Positions 23,805 through 34,925 of a stretch of DNA of 64,000 bases are shown one piece after another (position 1 is the first letter of the stretch; every line of letters starts with the position of its first letter). This DNA comes from Nectonema munidae. Its lineage: Eukaryota; Nematomorpha; Nectonematoida; Nectonematidae. The notes under the pieces were generated by a model. That model saw nothing but the letters and a program-made list of their open reading frames with translations. It had not been told where the DNA came from and made no database searches. The stretch spans positions 1-64,000 of the forward strand of contig JAUIRK010000796.1 in assembly GCA_030549495.1 (NCBI GenBank), written 5' to 3'. The position numbers and the translations under genes were made by a program.

Positions 23805-24589
23805 AGTCTAGATTGTGGTTTTTCAAACTTTCATTGGCGAGGAATCCTTTGATATTTTCTAATGCACCCTTTTATTAATTAAAATAAAGTCGATTTACTT
23901 TAATTAGTAGAGTTTATTTAAAATTTTATTATAAAAAGATTATTCGAAGAAGGCAACTTGTCCATATTTATTTTTATGGAAGCATCTTAGGGATACTAAT
24001 ATTTCTTATATAGAACATTGAGAATCATTTTTCAAAACGATGTTCCAGGGGTAAATAATAATTCTATTGTTCGACTACATCTCGTAAGAGGCGAGTAAGT
24101 GTCTCCATCTCCATCTCCTTCCCATAAGGCTCTACAATTACACATCTCATGAGAGTCTTCACCCTCTTTATATCCTATACATATACACTCTCTGCAACGA
24201 TTTATATGTTACACAGCACACCATATCAATTGTAAACACATGGTCTTCTTCTTCGCGAATCCTTCCAGTTTTCAACTTCTACCCTACTCATTAGTATAGT
24301 GGTTTGAAAAAGCCTAGTTTCGGCGAAAATTCACCGTTTTAAATCCTGTGCCCAATAAATTATATTACTTTTTGAATTTTATTTTAATTTATGGGTCAAC
24401 TTCAGCATCAGATTTACAAAATATAATTAATATGAATGATATACTGATCAAAGAAGAAATTGTCAATGAAATTAAAGATGTGGGTGGGTATGTTTTCAGT
24501 ATTAACCCTATAAGTGCCCTTCAAATTACCTGACTTTTCCTATAATCGCTAGCTGCATCTTTTGATACCATTTCATGGTAGTTGAATGA
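23805..24589. other. Spacer, nothing recognised
   Basis: AT-rich, apart from a CT-rich stretch near 24090-24260 ('gtctccatctccatctcctt') that might be UTR of an unseen gene. No exon with good splice sites was found. Confidence 0.3.
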
Positions 24590-26865
24590 CCCTTTCATGT
24601 CAAAAACTGTCAATCAAAATCAAAAATTAAAATTTTTCAACAAAATTTGACATTATCTGTAGTTAACCTTATAACATAGGATTTATATTATATACCACTT
24701 TGAAAATTTATAATTATATACAGTTTGGAACGCATAACACTTTATATATTTAATTTTTTCAATAATCATGATGGCTACTTTTTAGAAAATGTCAATCAAA
24801 ATTTTGATTGATTTGAAATAATATCTAATAAAATATTCCTTCAAATTTTACATAAAATGTAGGTTTTTATACTAAATCGGCCATGCTGGTTTCATTTCTG
24901 AACTCAATTTTTACATTTAAGATTTGAAAATCCCTCTAAGTGATAATCAAATTTGTGGTTTACTTCTAAAAATTATTTCCAAAAACATTCCTTTAAATTT
25001 TACATAAAATATATATGTTATGCTAAATCGGCCATGCTGGTTTCATTTCTGAGCTCATTTTTTACATTTAAGATTTGAAAATACCTATACGTGTTAATGA
25101 AAAATGCGAACTTATAAAAATTATCTGCCAAAACATTCATTCAAATTTTACATGAAACATATGTTTTTATACAAAATCCAACATGCTGGCTTCATTTCTG
25201 AAATCAATTTTTACATTTAAAGGTCTTAAAATATATGTCAGTGTCAATCAAATTTGGGGTTTACTTCTAAAAACTATCTCCAAAAAAATTCTCTCTAATT
25301 TTACATGAAATTTATATTTTTATATCAAATCAACCATGCTAGTTTTACTTCTAAAATCAGTTTTTGCATTAAGAGGTATTAAAATATCTGTCAAGGTCAA
25401 TCAAATTTGCGGTTTCCGTCTGAAAACTATCTTCACAAATATTCATTTTAATTTTAGATGAAATATATGTTTTATATCAAATCGACCATGCTAGTTACAT
25501 TTCTGGACTCAGTTTTTGCTTTTAAGGTTTGAAAATATCTGCTAGCGTCAATAAAATATGTGGTTTAATTAAGTTTGCAAACTGTTTTCAAATATATCTC
25601 AAATTTTATATGAAATATATATTTTTATACCAAATCAACCGCTAGTTTCATTTATGGACTCATTTTTTGAATTTAGGATTTGAAAATACCTATAAGTATC
25701 AATCAAAATGTGCATTTAGTTCTAAAATTTGTTGCCAAACATATTGATTCAAATTTAACATGAAATATAAGTTTTTATACCAAATCAATGTTTCATTTCT
25801 GGACTCAGTTTTTACATTTAGAAGTTTTACTGTCCGTGTAATCAAATTTGCGGTTTACGTCTGAAAACTCATTTTTTACATTTAGGATATGAAAACACTT
25901 ATAAGTGTTAATCAAATTTGCGGTTTACTTCTAAAAATGGTCTCCAAAAACATTCATTTAAATTTTACAATTAAATATATGTTTTTATACCAAATCAACC
26001 ATGTTAGTTTCATTTATGGACTCAATTTTTGAAGTTTGAATTTGAAAATACCTATAAGTATGTATCAATCAAATTTGCGTTTAGTTTTAAAATTTGTTTT
26101 CAAAAATATTGATTCAAATTTTACATGAAATATGTTTTTATAGCAAATACATCATGATGATTTCATTTCTGAACACAGTTTTCGCATTTAGAGATTTTAC
26201 TGCTAGTATCAATCAAATTTGCGGTTTATGTCTGAAAACTATCTCCAAAAATATTCTCTCTAATTTTACATGAAATATATGTTTTTATACTAAATCAACC
26301 ATGATAATTTTATTTCTGAAATCATTTTTTGCATTTAGAAGTTTTAAATGTCTGAAAGTGTCAATCAAATGTTCTACAGAAATATTTTTGAAATTTAAAT
26401 AAAATATCTGTTTTTATGTCAAATAGAAGATGTTGGTTAAATTTTTGGACTCAGCTCTGGCATTTATGGTTTTAAAATATCTGAAAGTTTCAATCACATT
26501 TGCGGTTTACTTCTATAGATACTGCTTTCAAAAATATTTTCAAAAAAATAAAATATCTGTTTTTATGTCAAATCAACTATGTTTATTTTATTTCTGTACT
26601 CCATTTTGGCTAATACGGTTAAAAAATATCTGGAAGTAGCAATTGAATTAGTGATGTATGCCTGAAAATCAGTAAAATTTTTTCAAAAAATCGTTTTATA
26701 TTAGTTATATAGTAAAAATATATTTTGTTTTGTATATTTTGGCTTATAATACTTTCTACAATCATATTGAATATGAAATATTTTTTTAAAAAAAAAGAAA
26801 AATGTATTATAAAATCTTTTGAAGATTAGAAAAGAAAGCAATCTGAAAACTAATTGAAAAGAGAA
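24590..26865 (+). repeat. Dispersed tandem-repeat element, long copy (~150-bp units)
   Basis: Using the word 'ac(t/c)aaatc(g/a)(g/a)cc' as anchor, units start near 24871, 25022, 25171, 25324, 25476, 25629, 25779, 25989, 26142, 26289, 26418 and 26566: spacings 147-153 except one of ~210 (with an internal partial duplication) and one of ~129. Each unit carries 'atgctagtttcatttctgga', 'gtcaatcaaatttgcggttt' and 'attttacatgaaatatatg'. It ends in the same ~250-bp tail as the copy at 6.1-7.0 kb. Units are roughly 75-90% alike by eye. Confidence 0.9.
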
Positions 26866-28200
26866 CGTGTGATCAAAACAAATAATTTAAAAAAATATTT
26901 ATCTTGACTAAATGGAAGATCTACCATGTTCTAATGATCTAAGTAGTGGTTTTATATATTAGGTGCTTCAAAAAAGATTTTGACTGTGAAAAAGAAGTTC
27001 CTTTTTTACAAATGAAAAATATTTAAATCTATACCTTATCATCTATATTCTATATAGGATTACAATTATCATTTAACTAAGATGGGTAGGAAATCTGAAA
27101 ATTAAGAATAGGTCAGATTTATCAAAAATGGCACAGATGCCATTATGTGAAAATTAAGATGACTACCAAGATATTTTTTAATTTAAATTGAATTTGTCTA
27201 TCTTTTTCTTTTTGCGTGAAAGAGAGAATCTTTTGGATTAGATGAAGAAAGGGGACAACTTTTTGTAATTGAACAATGAACATCACGAATGATTCATCAG
27301 AAAAAAACCTTTGAACTGAGATTGGTTGTCAAATATTCAGAACATTATCACCACTCTTCAATATCTCTATTCCAACTCTATAACATAGTATGCCAAATTT
27401 TGTTTTAACTTCTTCCACGTTTATTTGTGGTGGACAAGTAAACGTCCCTTAGAAGAAACAAATTAGGAGGAATCAGTGGAGGAAAGCTCGATCTAATTTC
27501 ACACATTGAAGTTTTTTACTTTTCAATAAATTCTATAATTTAATACATACTTTTATTATGATGCTAAAAAGCTATTAAAATACAATAATTAAAAAATTCC
27601 AAAAACTTAAATCATATTCTTAGTATCGGTATCGACATTTTAAAATGTAATCGATATTCGGCATTTGTGAAAAAATTGAAAATCGCTTCATGACTAGTAA
27701 ATATGAAACTAATACTTTGAAAAAGTGTACTATAGTATGAAAACACAGGCTGTTGTTGTTATTGGCCTCCAACCAGTGGCGAGCGAGCCGCTTTGGCTGG
27801 AACCAGGAGAGGTGTGTGTGTGTGTGTGTGTGTAGATATCTAAGCCAAAGGGTAATGTTAGTAGATAGGGATATGAGATTTATTGATAAGAGGTGATCCT
27901 AGCTTGTTTTTCCTTTCTGAGAGGAGCTTGGTATACACGTATGGAGTAAGCTGCATAGTTTTGCGACGAGAGATGTGTTTTGGGGCTGTTTTTTTGTAAA
28001 TAGTCGAAAAGTTGATTGGAAAAATCAACTTTTCAAATCAGGATAGTGTATCGAAAGCTGTTGATTGGCCGTGAAGATGAAAACACATAATTGAAATTAA
28101 TGGAAAGTAAATTTAAGTAAAATTCAGAAAGCATTCCAAACCAAATTAAATATTTTAAGTCGATTGATTTTATGATTAAATATGGAAGATGCAACTTTCT
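26866..28200. other. Spacer with GT microsatellite
   Basis: AT-rich. A (GT) run at 27812-27833 follows a GC-richer patch ('gtggcgagcgagccgctttg' near 27776). No coding evidence. Confidence 0.35.
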
Positions 28201-28322
28201 ATTCACGCGCACAAAATGCTAAGTGCAAACGTTGGCGCTCACAATGAATTTTGGAAGGATTACTTTCCCTCACTTGATCGCATGAAAGCGCCAAATTTTA
28301 CTCCTCCTTCCCACTTATACGC

Positions 28323-28341
28323 TATTGTTGTTGTTGTTGTT
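28323..28341 (+). repeat. GTT microsatellite
   Basis: Six uninterrupted GTT units. They give the 'VVVVVV' run in a short plus-strand frame, which argues against that frame being a gene. Confidence 0.8.
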
Positions 28342-28416
28342 GTTCTCTCTAAAAACTCGCATCCAAATCCAACCACGGGACGCACTTTTGTGCATACAAA
28401 CACAGAAGTCTTCCCA

Positions 28417-28430
28417 TTTTCCCGCCAAAA
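28417..28430. promoter_or_regulatory. E2F-like site
   Basis: 'ttttcccgccaaaa' matches the E2F/DP consensus TTTSSCGCSAAA. It lies in a locally GC-richer stretch (28190-28440) that could be a promoter, but no gene start was identified beside it. A C-rich run follows at 28507-28518. Confidence 0.35.
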
Positions 28431-28907
28431 ATGACAACCATCCTATTCATCATCCCACGCATCATGATATTGAAGTTTAAGCAAAGAACAATTTGTACTT
28501 ATCTTCCCCCCCCCCTCCCCGCACTAAATTTATTCTATTTTTATTGTGTATATTATAAAAAAAATTGCAAATTATGAAACTTTTTGATTTATTTTTTTTA
28601 TAATAAAAATTGGATAATTTCGCTTCTAAATAATAGTGAAATTGAGGCCAAATTGTCCATATATAAGCTAAATTTTCTTAAGGCCGAACTGTCCATGAAT
28701 CAGTATAAAGTTATGATATGCTTGTACGATTTGGAACTTTGGGCGTTTTTTTCATCGAACATTTAAGTTGTAAGTAAATGTATCAAGTTTAAGTGCGTTA
28801 TTGGACTGCCACATTTCTTTGATAAAGCTTTATAGTTTTATCTCTAAACTTTCAGTTACCGACTGAATTAAAGCATACATATAATATAATCCATGCATCA
28901 TATTAGG

Positions 28908-29322
28908 GTTCGGTCCGATAGGTCTAATACCAATTAGTCTGCTGCAAATTGGTCTATTAGACCAATTCGTGTAAAGCCTTTGGTTCTATAATTGAATCGT
29001 CTAATAGAGATATTATTTTAATGTCCATTAGTCTAAACTTCATAAAAGAATAGTCTAATTCGCCAAAGACATTAAGTCTCAAATTTTAGAATATTAATGC
29101 CTGAAAACTAACCTTAACACTAAAAAAACTTTTAGACTAACTTAAACCTAAATTCTAACACTAGTTGGACCAATTATACTTTTTCACTCATCGGTTTTAG
29201 ATCAATTCATATTAGACCATTCTTCGTTAGGCAAATTGTACCATTATATAAATTGGTTTTAGACCAATTTGTATTGAACCAATTAGTATTAGATCAATAA
29301 GTATTAAACCAATAGTAGTAGT
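28908..29322. mobile_element. MITE with iterated 'accaatt / aattggt' ends
   Basis: The left end holds 'ggtctaataccaattagtct' and 'aaattggtctattagaccaa'. The right end holds the inverse words 'aaattggttttagaccaatt' and 'gaaccaattagtattagatc'. AT-rich middle, no ORF. Related words ('ggccaaattgtcc') appear just upstream at 28645-28695. Confidence 0.55.
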
Positions 29323-30217
29323 TATTGTATATATTAGTAATATGTATAACCGATGAGAGATTACAGCTTAAGACGACTTATATAACTTTTTTTACGTTGC
29401 AACTTTTTCTACATTTATCAAAATTTACGTTAAATATCAAATGTGATTTAACATAAATCACATAGGTCATGACTTCTAATGCTACGAGTCTTAGCATCGT
29501 GAAGATAGAAGATTTACAAAAGAGTATTCGCCTGGCGTCATTATCATTGAATCAATAGCATCTGTCAATCTACTTGCTACAACGTTATGATTGGACAAAA
29601 TTTAGAAGCTTTTTCTTTATTCATTATTTATCAAATGCACATGAATAAAAATGCATTTCAGATGAATATATACTTATATATCAATATATAAACGTTCTTT
29701 AAGTTACAATTTTCAGTCCTTTCATTAGAAGTTAATTGTATCAGGTATTAATAAAGTTAAAGAGTTAGTTATCTTATTTATTGGTTATTTTATTAGTTGT
29801 TGTTATACTTATAGCTTGATATTTAATTAGTCAAGAATAAATAACTTTTTTAATTAGTGTGTTTGATTGTTAATTACTTTATTATTTTGTTTGTAAGTTT
29901 GTTTTTTGTTAATTAGTTATTTATTTGATAGCATTTTTTTGCTTCATTAGATAAATAGGTTGTTCCTAAGTTACGTTATTTTGGGAGTTTTAAATACATA
30001 ATTTTCATAAAGTAGAGTGAGTAATTTATTTAATCATTTAGAAATTAAAATGATTAAAAAGCATTTAAGAGAATTCAAAAAATGTAAAATATGCTGAGAA
30101 TTAAAGGAAGTTTTTGAATAAAATATATTATAAGAAACAATATGCTTTTAAATTTTAAAGTTTTATTACTAAATATAAATAAATTAAAAATTTTGTTATA
30201 TAAAAGTCAGAGAGCAC
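29323..30217. other. AT-rich spacer
   Basis: Low-complexity 'ttagttatttatt' words at 29760-29950. No gene recognised. Confidence 0.35.
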
Positions 30218-30656
30218 TGTCATGAGATAACTTTATTGTAAATCAGCAGTGGAAGAATAAGTACATCAGTTTGAAGAGTACATTAAGTTAAGTTAAGTTG
30301 TTTGTGGCGTTCGCACCCATCCTTTCGGATATCGTGGCCCGCCTGGAATGCTGAGTCCAGGTCTACCTGGACTTTCTATCCCACTAAACACCTACCGGCC
30401 CTTATTACTGCATAGCTATACCTTGTTATATATATTATTTTACAAGAATTTATGTTACAATATATAAATACAGCTGAGTGATCGATACTATCCTAACGCG
30501 AAGCTCCCAATTTGGGAAACAAACTTATTGTCTAGTGATAGCTTGATTACTAACCACGTAGAATCGGGTCGCTAGAGTACTACCTAACCGTAAAAACCTT
30601 TGAATTCTTCAGAGGAAGAAAATCAGGGTAAAAAACCGGCACCCCAGTACATTCCA
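30218..30656 (-). repeat. LTR (3' in sense) of the old Ty3/gypsy element
   Basis: Begins on the plus strand 'tgtcatgagataactttatt' and ends 'cagtacattcca' beside the purine tract. It shares its first ~60 bp and last ~10 bp with 34203-34394 but the middle differs and is longer, including an unusually GC-rich patch near 30310-30410. Confidence 0.7.
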
Positions 30657-33600
30657 CCCCTCCTTGTTTTTAGCAGTTGAGTTTTTTTTTCTCTCCCTTA
30701 GGAAACCTTTTTTTTTGCCATACGTAGTTTGCTCCAGGTTCTCATCTTGGATTGAACTGTCTTGACTTTGCTCCTGGTTCTCATCATGGAATGAACAGTC
30801 TTGACTATGCTCCTTCTGATATTCAGTTGGGTCTTGATTATACGCCTCCGTTGGCGTTTATCCTCGCTTTGATTTAAGGGAGCAATATCTCTAAGAGAAA
30901 CTCTTTTGGTAGTTCCATCCTTTGTTTGCACGAAAGCGTGAGTAGGATTCAGATCTTTCAGGGTTACTTCTTCTATGTCTTTTTCAAACATGCTCGAAGT
31001 TCCATGTTTTCTTAAAGGAACCTTTTGGGAAGTAGTCATCCATGTAGGTAGGGATGTGCCATTAGCTGTCTTGCGGGGAAAGAGAAACATCGTTTCGTGT
31101 GGAGTAGTGCCTGTAGATGTGCAGTAGAGTGAACGCAAAGCGTGAAGGGATGTGTCTAAAACATCTTCCCAACGTTTGACTTCTAAATTTCTACTTCGTA
31201 AATTTAAAAGTATGGTTTTCCAAAGTAACCCACTGTACCGTTCAACCTGACCGTTCCCTGTAGGGTTATAAGGTATGGAAGTTTTATGAGATATGTTATT
31301 ATTCAAAAAGAAGTTTTTCATAATGTAACAATTGAAAACTTATGCATTATCAGTATGTATAATATGAGGTATCCCGAACATGTGAAAAAGTTTGGTTAGT
31401 GAATTTATGACGCTTTCGTAATTACAATTTGTACATTTGAAAGCCCACGTAAAACGAGAGTACTCGTCCACTATTAATAAAATGTACTTGTACTGAGAAC
31501 ATGATTTGTAATGGTCCTTTGAAATCTATATTTAACTTTTTGGTATGGTCTTTGTGCATTAACGCAATGTAGATTATTAAGCACATAGAACTTCGGTTTC
31601 AGATGCGAACAAACGTTACATTTAGACACAACACTTTCAATTTCCAAAACAGAAAAAGGGAGATTCTTACTTCTCACGTAATGTGTCAAGCGTGTAATTC
31701 CATGGTGTCCTAAGTCTGTGTGAAGTTTCTCCAAAGAGTTGATTGACATACTAGCTGAGTAAGCTCGAGAAAAAGTATCAGCTACAACGTTGGATTTACC
31801 TTCCCTATAAACAATGTCAAAAGAAAAGCACGATATCTCAAAACGCCATCTCTCTATCTTACTGTTCTTTATTTGACTACGATACCTTTTACTAAACATG
31901 AAATATAAGGATTTCTGATCAGTAATGAAGGTGAATTTCTTACTTAAGAGTAAGTGTTTCCACTTCCTCAAAGATTCTATGATAGCACAGGCCTCTTTTT
32001 CGATAGCTGACAATCTTTCCTCAATGCTCTGAAACATTCGTGAGAAAAAGGCTACTGGTTTGCCGTTCTGGTTCAGGGATGTTGAAATTGCCACATCACT
32101 TCCATCAGTTTCGACAGTGAACGGTAAATTATCACCTATTGTTTGCATTGTAACGTTAGCTAAAATTTGTTTAATTCTAAAAAAATTCTTCCTTGCATCG
32201 TCATTAATAAAATAAAGAGACTTATTCTTAGCTTCATTCAATGGGTGGATCAAGTCCGAAAATTTTCGAACCCACCGAGCATAATATGCAAACAGTCCCA
32301 ATATTAGTTTCAATTCGGATGAGCATTTAGGTACAAGTAACTGCAATAGTGGTTTTATAAAATCGGGGGCTGGTCTAATCGTAGAAAATGAAACTTGGTA
32401 TCCTAAAATGTCTATAGTGTGTTTGCATATCTGGGACTTAGTTTCGTTTAGAGTTAAATTAGTCTTGGATACAGCTTCAAAAAAATTCTTGAGATTTTTA
32501 TCATGTTCTTCTTTATCAATACCCATCACCGTTACATTATCAATATAAGCGATAACCCCACTTAAATTGTAATCATTGATTATTTGATCAATTACTCTTT
32601 GGATGGGACAGCATTTGTTAACCCGAACGGTAGGCTAATAAACTTATATAGCTTACCACATGCTTGAAAGGCAGTATAAGGTTTGTCCTCTGGTTCAAGC
32701 TTCAACTGATGGTAAGCAGACAATAAGTCAACGGTTCTGAACACTCTATATTTTGCTATTGTATCAACAACGTCTCCTATGTTAGGTAAGGGATAGCTGT
32801 CTAATAAGGTGTAACGATTATTAGTTCGACTGTAGTGTATAACCATCCTTTTCTTTAGTGGACCTCTCACAATTAAAGGCTAAGAACGTCAAGGGGACCT
32901 AGATTCTTCTAGTATACCTTCTGCTAACAACCGTTTAATCTCGGAATGAATGAATATAGAATTCTGTGTGAAATACTTTCAGGGTTTATCAGCTATTGGA
33001 TGACAGTCTCTAGAGAGGTGACAAAATGGAGTAGGAAACTTGACTTCCAATGCAGAAAGTGCACAAACGTCAATGCCATTTCGCTTTCCATTGAAGTTGA
33101 AAGTGACAAATTTATGAGACTTCATCAGACTTGTTCCAAGTATGATTCCAGTTGCAAGTTATTTAAGAACATACATCCTGACGTCTTTGTAAAATTTTCC
33201 TTTAACATTCATGTCAACCATCACAAGCCCAAAGGTGTCAGCCATATTCACTGATCCCTAACAACTAGTTGGTTGCAAGGATAATTTTCTCATGCATGAT
33301 TCAGATATGAAATTCTCTGTCGAACCAGTGTCAAGAAGAGCTAAAGTGAAGACTTTCACTTGAACATCAATAGTAACACAAGTTAAGAAACGACAAAGTG
33401 CCGCAATACTAAGAAGTGAAGGGGTAGTTGTGGAGCGGCATACTTTAGCAAAGTGACCAAGTTTATGGCATTTCTTGCAATGCGCATTACGTGCCGGACA
33501 ATAAGCTGGTGGATGACGTTTGTTACCACAAAAGTAACAAGACTCAACTTGTTCAGGAAGATTGTTGTGGGACTTTTCTTTGACCAGAGCTCTACTTCCG

Positions 33601-34202
33601 ATTTGAGTAGTATCAACCAATGTTGAATCAACAGTCGACGACATCAGGTTTTCATTGCCATAACCAGCTGAACACTTTAAAGCTTCTTTCAATGATTTGG
33701 CGAGCAACGATGCCTTCTCAAAAGATAATTTTGAGTCTTCAAGTAAGCGCAAGCGTATTGAAGGTGATTAAATTCCATTGGTCAGAGAATCTCTAAACAT
33801 TTCATTCTGTGTACCTCCGCTGAAACATCCTTAAAATCGCATTTTTTGCTCAAATTTTGTAACTCTTGTATTAACTCGTTAACGCTTTCTCCAACTTTCT
33901 GTTTCCGTGTGGCAAGAAAGTGACTCATATAAACAGTGTTGGTCTCCTTACAAAATACTGACTCTAGTTTGTGTAGAGCCAAGTCAATAATGTGTGGTTT
34001 GATATAAAAATAAAGTTCCTTGATTTTGTCAACGTTGTTTTTAGGCAAATGCTCCAAAAAGTTCTCAAAGAGTACGCACCAGTGTTTCCATTTTTCGAAA
34101 CAATCATCGTCAACGGGTTTGATGTCCAATACTGGCGGTTGTAAAACTTTGTACATGGATCATCGTTTTAGGAATACAGACTGATTAAAACTGATGTTGG
34201 GA

Positions 34203-34394
34203 TGTCATGAGATCACTTTATTGTAAATCAGCAGTGGAAGAATAAGTACAACATCAGTTTGAAGTTGAGATATTAAATATGGCAAGAGTGGGTTTATAAG
34301 ATGAAATGTGTGTTCCAGGAGAACTTGACCAAGGTTGTAAGTTAAGCGAAGCGGCATTCTTTTAAATAGACCTTGAGTAACTTCAGTACATTCA
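34203..34394 (-). repeat. LTR (5' in sense) of the old Ty3/gypsy element
   Basis: Plus-strand 'tgtcatgagatcactttatt' through 'cagtacattca'. It is less than half the length of its partner, consistent with age or with LTR subfamily differences. Confidence 0.65.
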
Positions 34395-34691
34395 AAATTT
34401 TTAAATAAACTAAAATAGAGAAAATACTTTTTAAATAATGCAAAATAATAAAAAAATAACTTTAATATTTAAATAGCATGGTGAGAGGATGCTAAAATTG
34501 TATAATACTTATATATTTTTTAAGTATATGTGAAATCATAATTTTGATGCCTAAAGAAGAGCCTGAAAACTCGAAGATATGAAAATTAGAAAATTTAAAT
34601 ATGTATTCGCATAGATTTTGATACGCTAAACAAATATGTAAGTTATTTAAAATAAGTGGAACGATTTCTTAATTTGTTCGCTTTCAAATCT

Positions 34692-34925
34692 GCGCCAGCA
34701 GGCTCTCATTACGACAACGTACTTGTGTGTATCTTACGCTCATACTGCACTATCGAAAGTCAAGGCTATCTCTCCTCTCATTAATAATAGCCTAACGTTG
34801 CCATTAGTACTGTACTTACTTGAAGGCCAGGATACACTATAAATACTCACTCATGTTTCACTTAAGACATCACTTCTCTCTTTGCTTTCTAATAAACTTC
34901 ACCTATACTTGTCTCCCTATTGTCG
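34692..34925 (+). repeat. 5' LTR of the young element
   Basis: 234 bp from 'gcgccagcaggctctcatt' to 'ctccctattgtcg'. It contains a TATA-like 'cactataaatactc' near 34836 and 'aataaac' near 34890. It differs from the 3' LTR at one position that I can see. 'tggtgacagcggtggg' follows as the candidate primer-binding region. Confidence 0.93.

Larger units (their letters stand above)
30218..34394 (-). mobile_element. Ty3/gypsy LTR retrotransposon, old and broken
   Basis: Minus-strand element with LTR-like ends. Parts in sense order: a gag-like region (about 33.8-34.2 kb), a zinc knuckle of CCHC type ('CYFCGNKRHPPAYC') with the start of an aspartic protease ('ALLDTGSTENFIS') at about 33.3-33.7 kb, reverse transcriptase ('FRTVDLLSAYHQLKLEPED', 'FISLPFGLTNA') at about 32.5-32.9 kb, RNase H-like region at about 31.8-32.2 kb, and integrase zinc-binding and core/C-terminal parts at about 30.7-31.7 kb. 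A purine-rich tract 'aaggagggg' abuts the 3' LTR. No envelope was seen. It is broken in at least four or five places and its two LTRs have diverged, so it is an old insertion. Confidence 0.9.

Noticed and set aside
24590-26865. CRISPR-like array
   Set aside because: Units are contiguous ~150-bp repeats without unique spacers, in a eukaryotic setting.
28189-28434. 81-codon plus-strand frame as a gene
   Set aside because: Contains a Val run from the GTT microsatellite and no recognisable domain.
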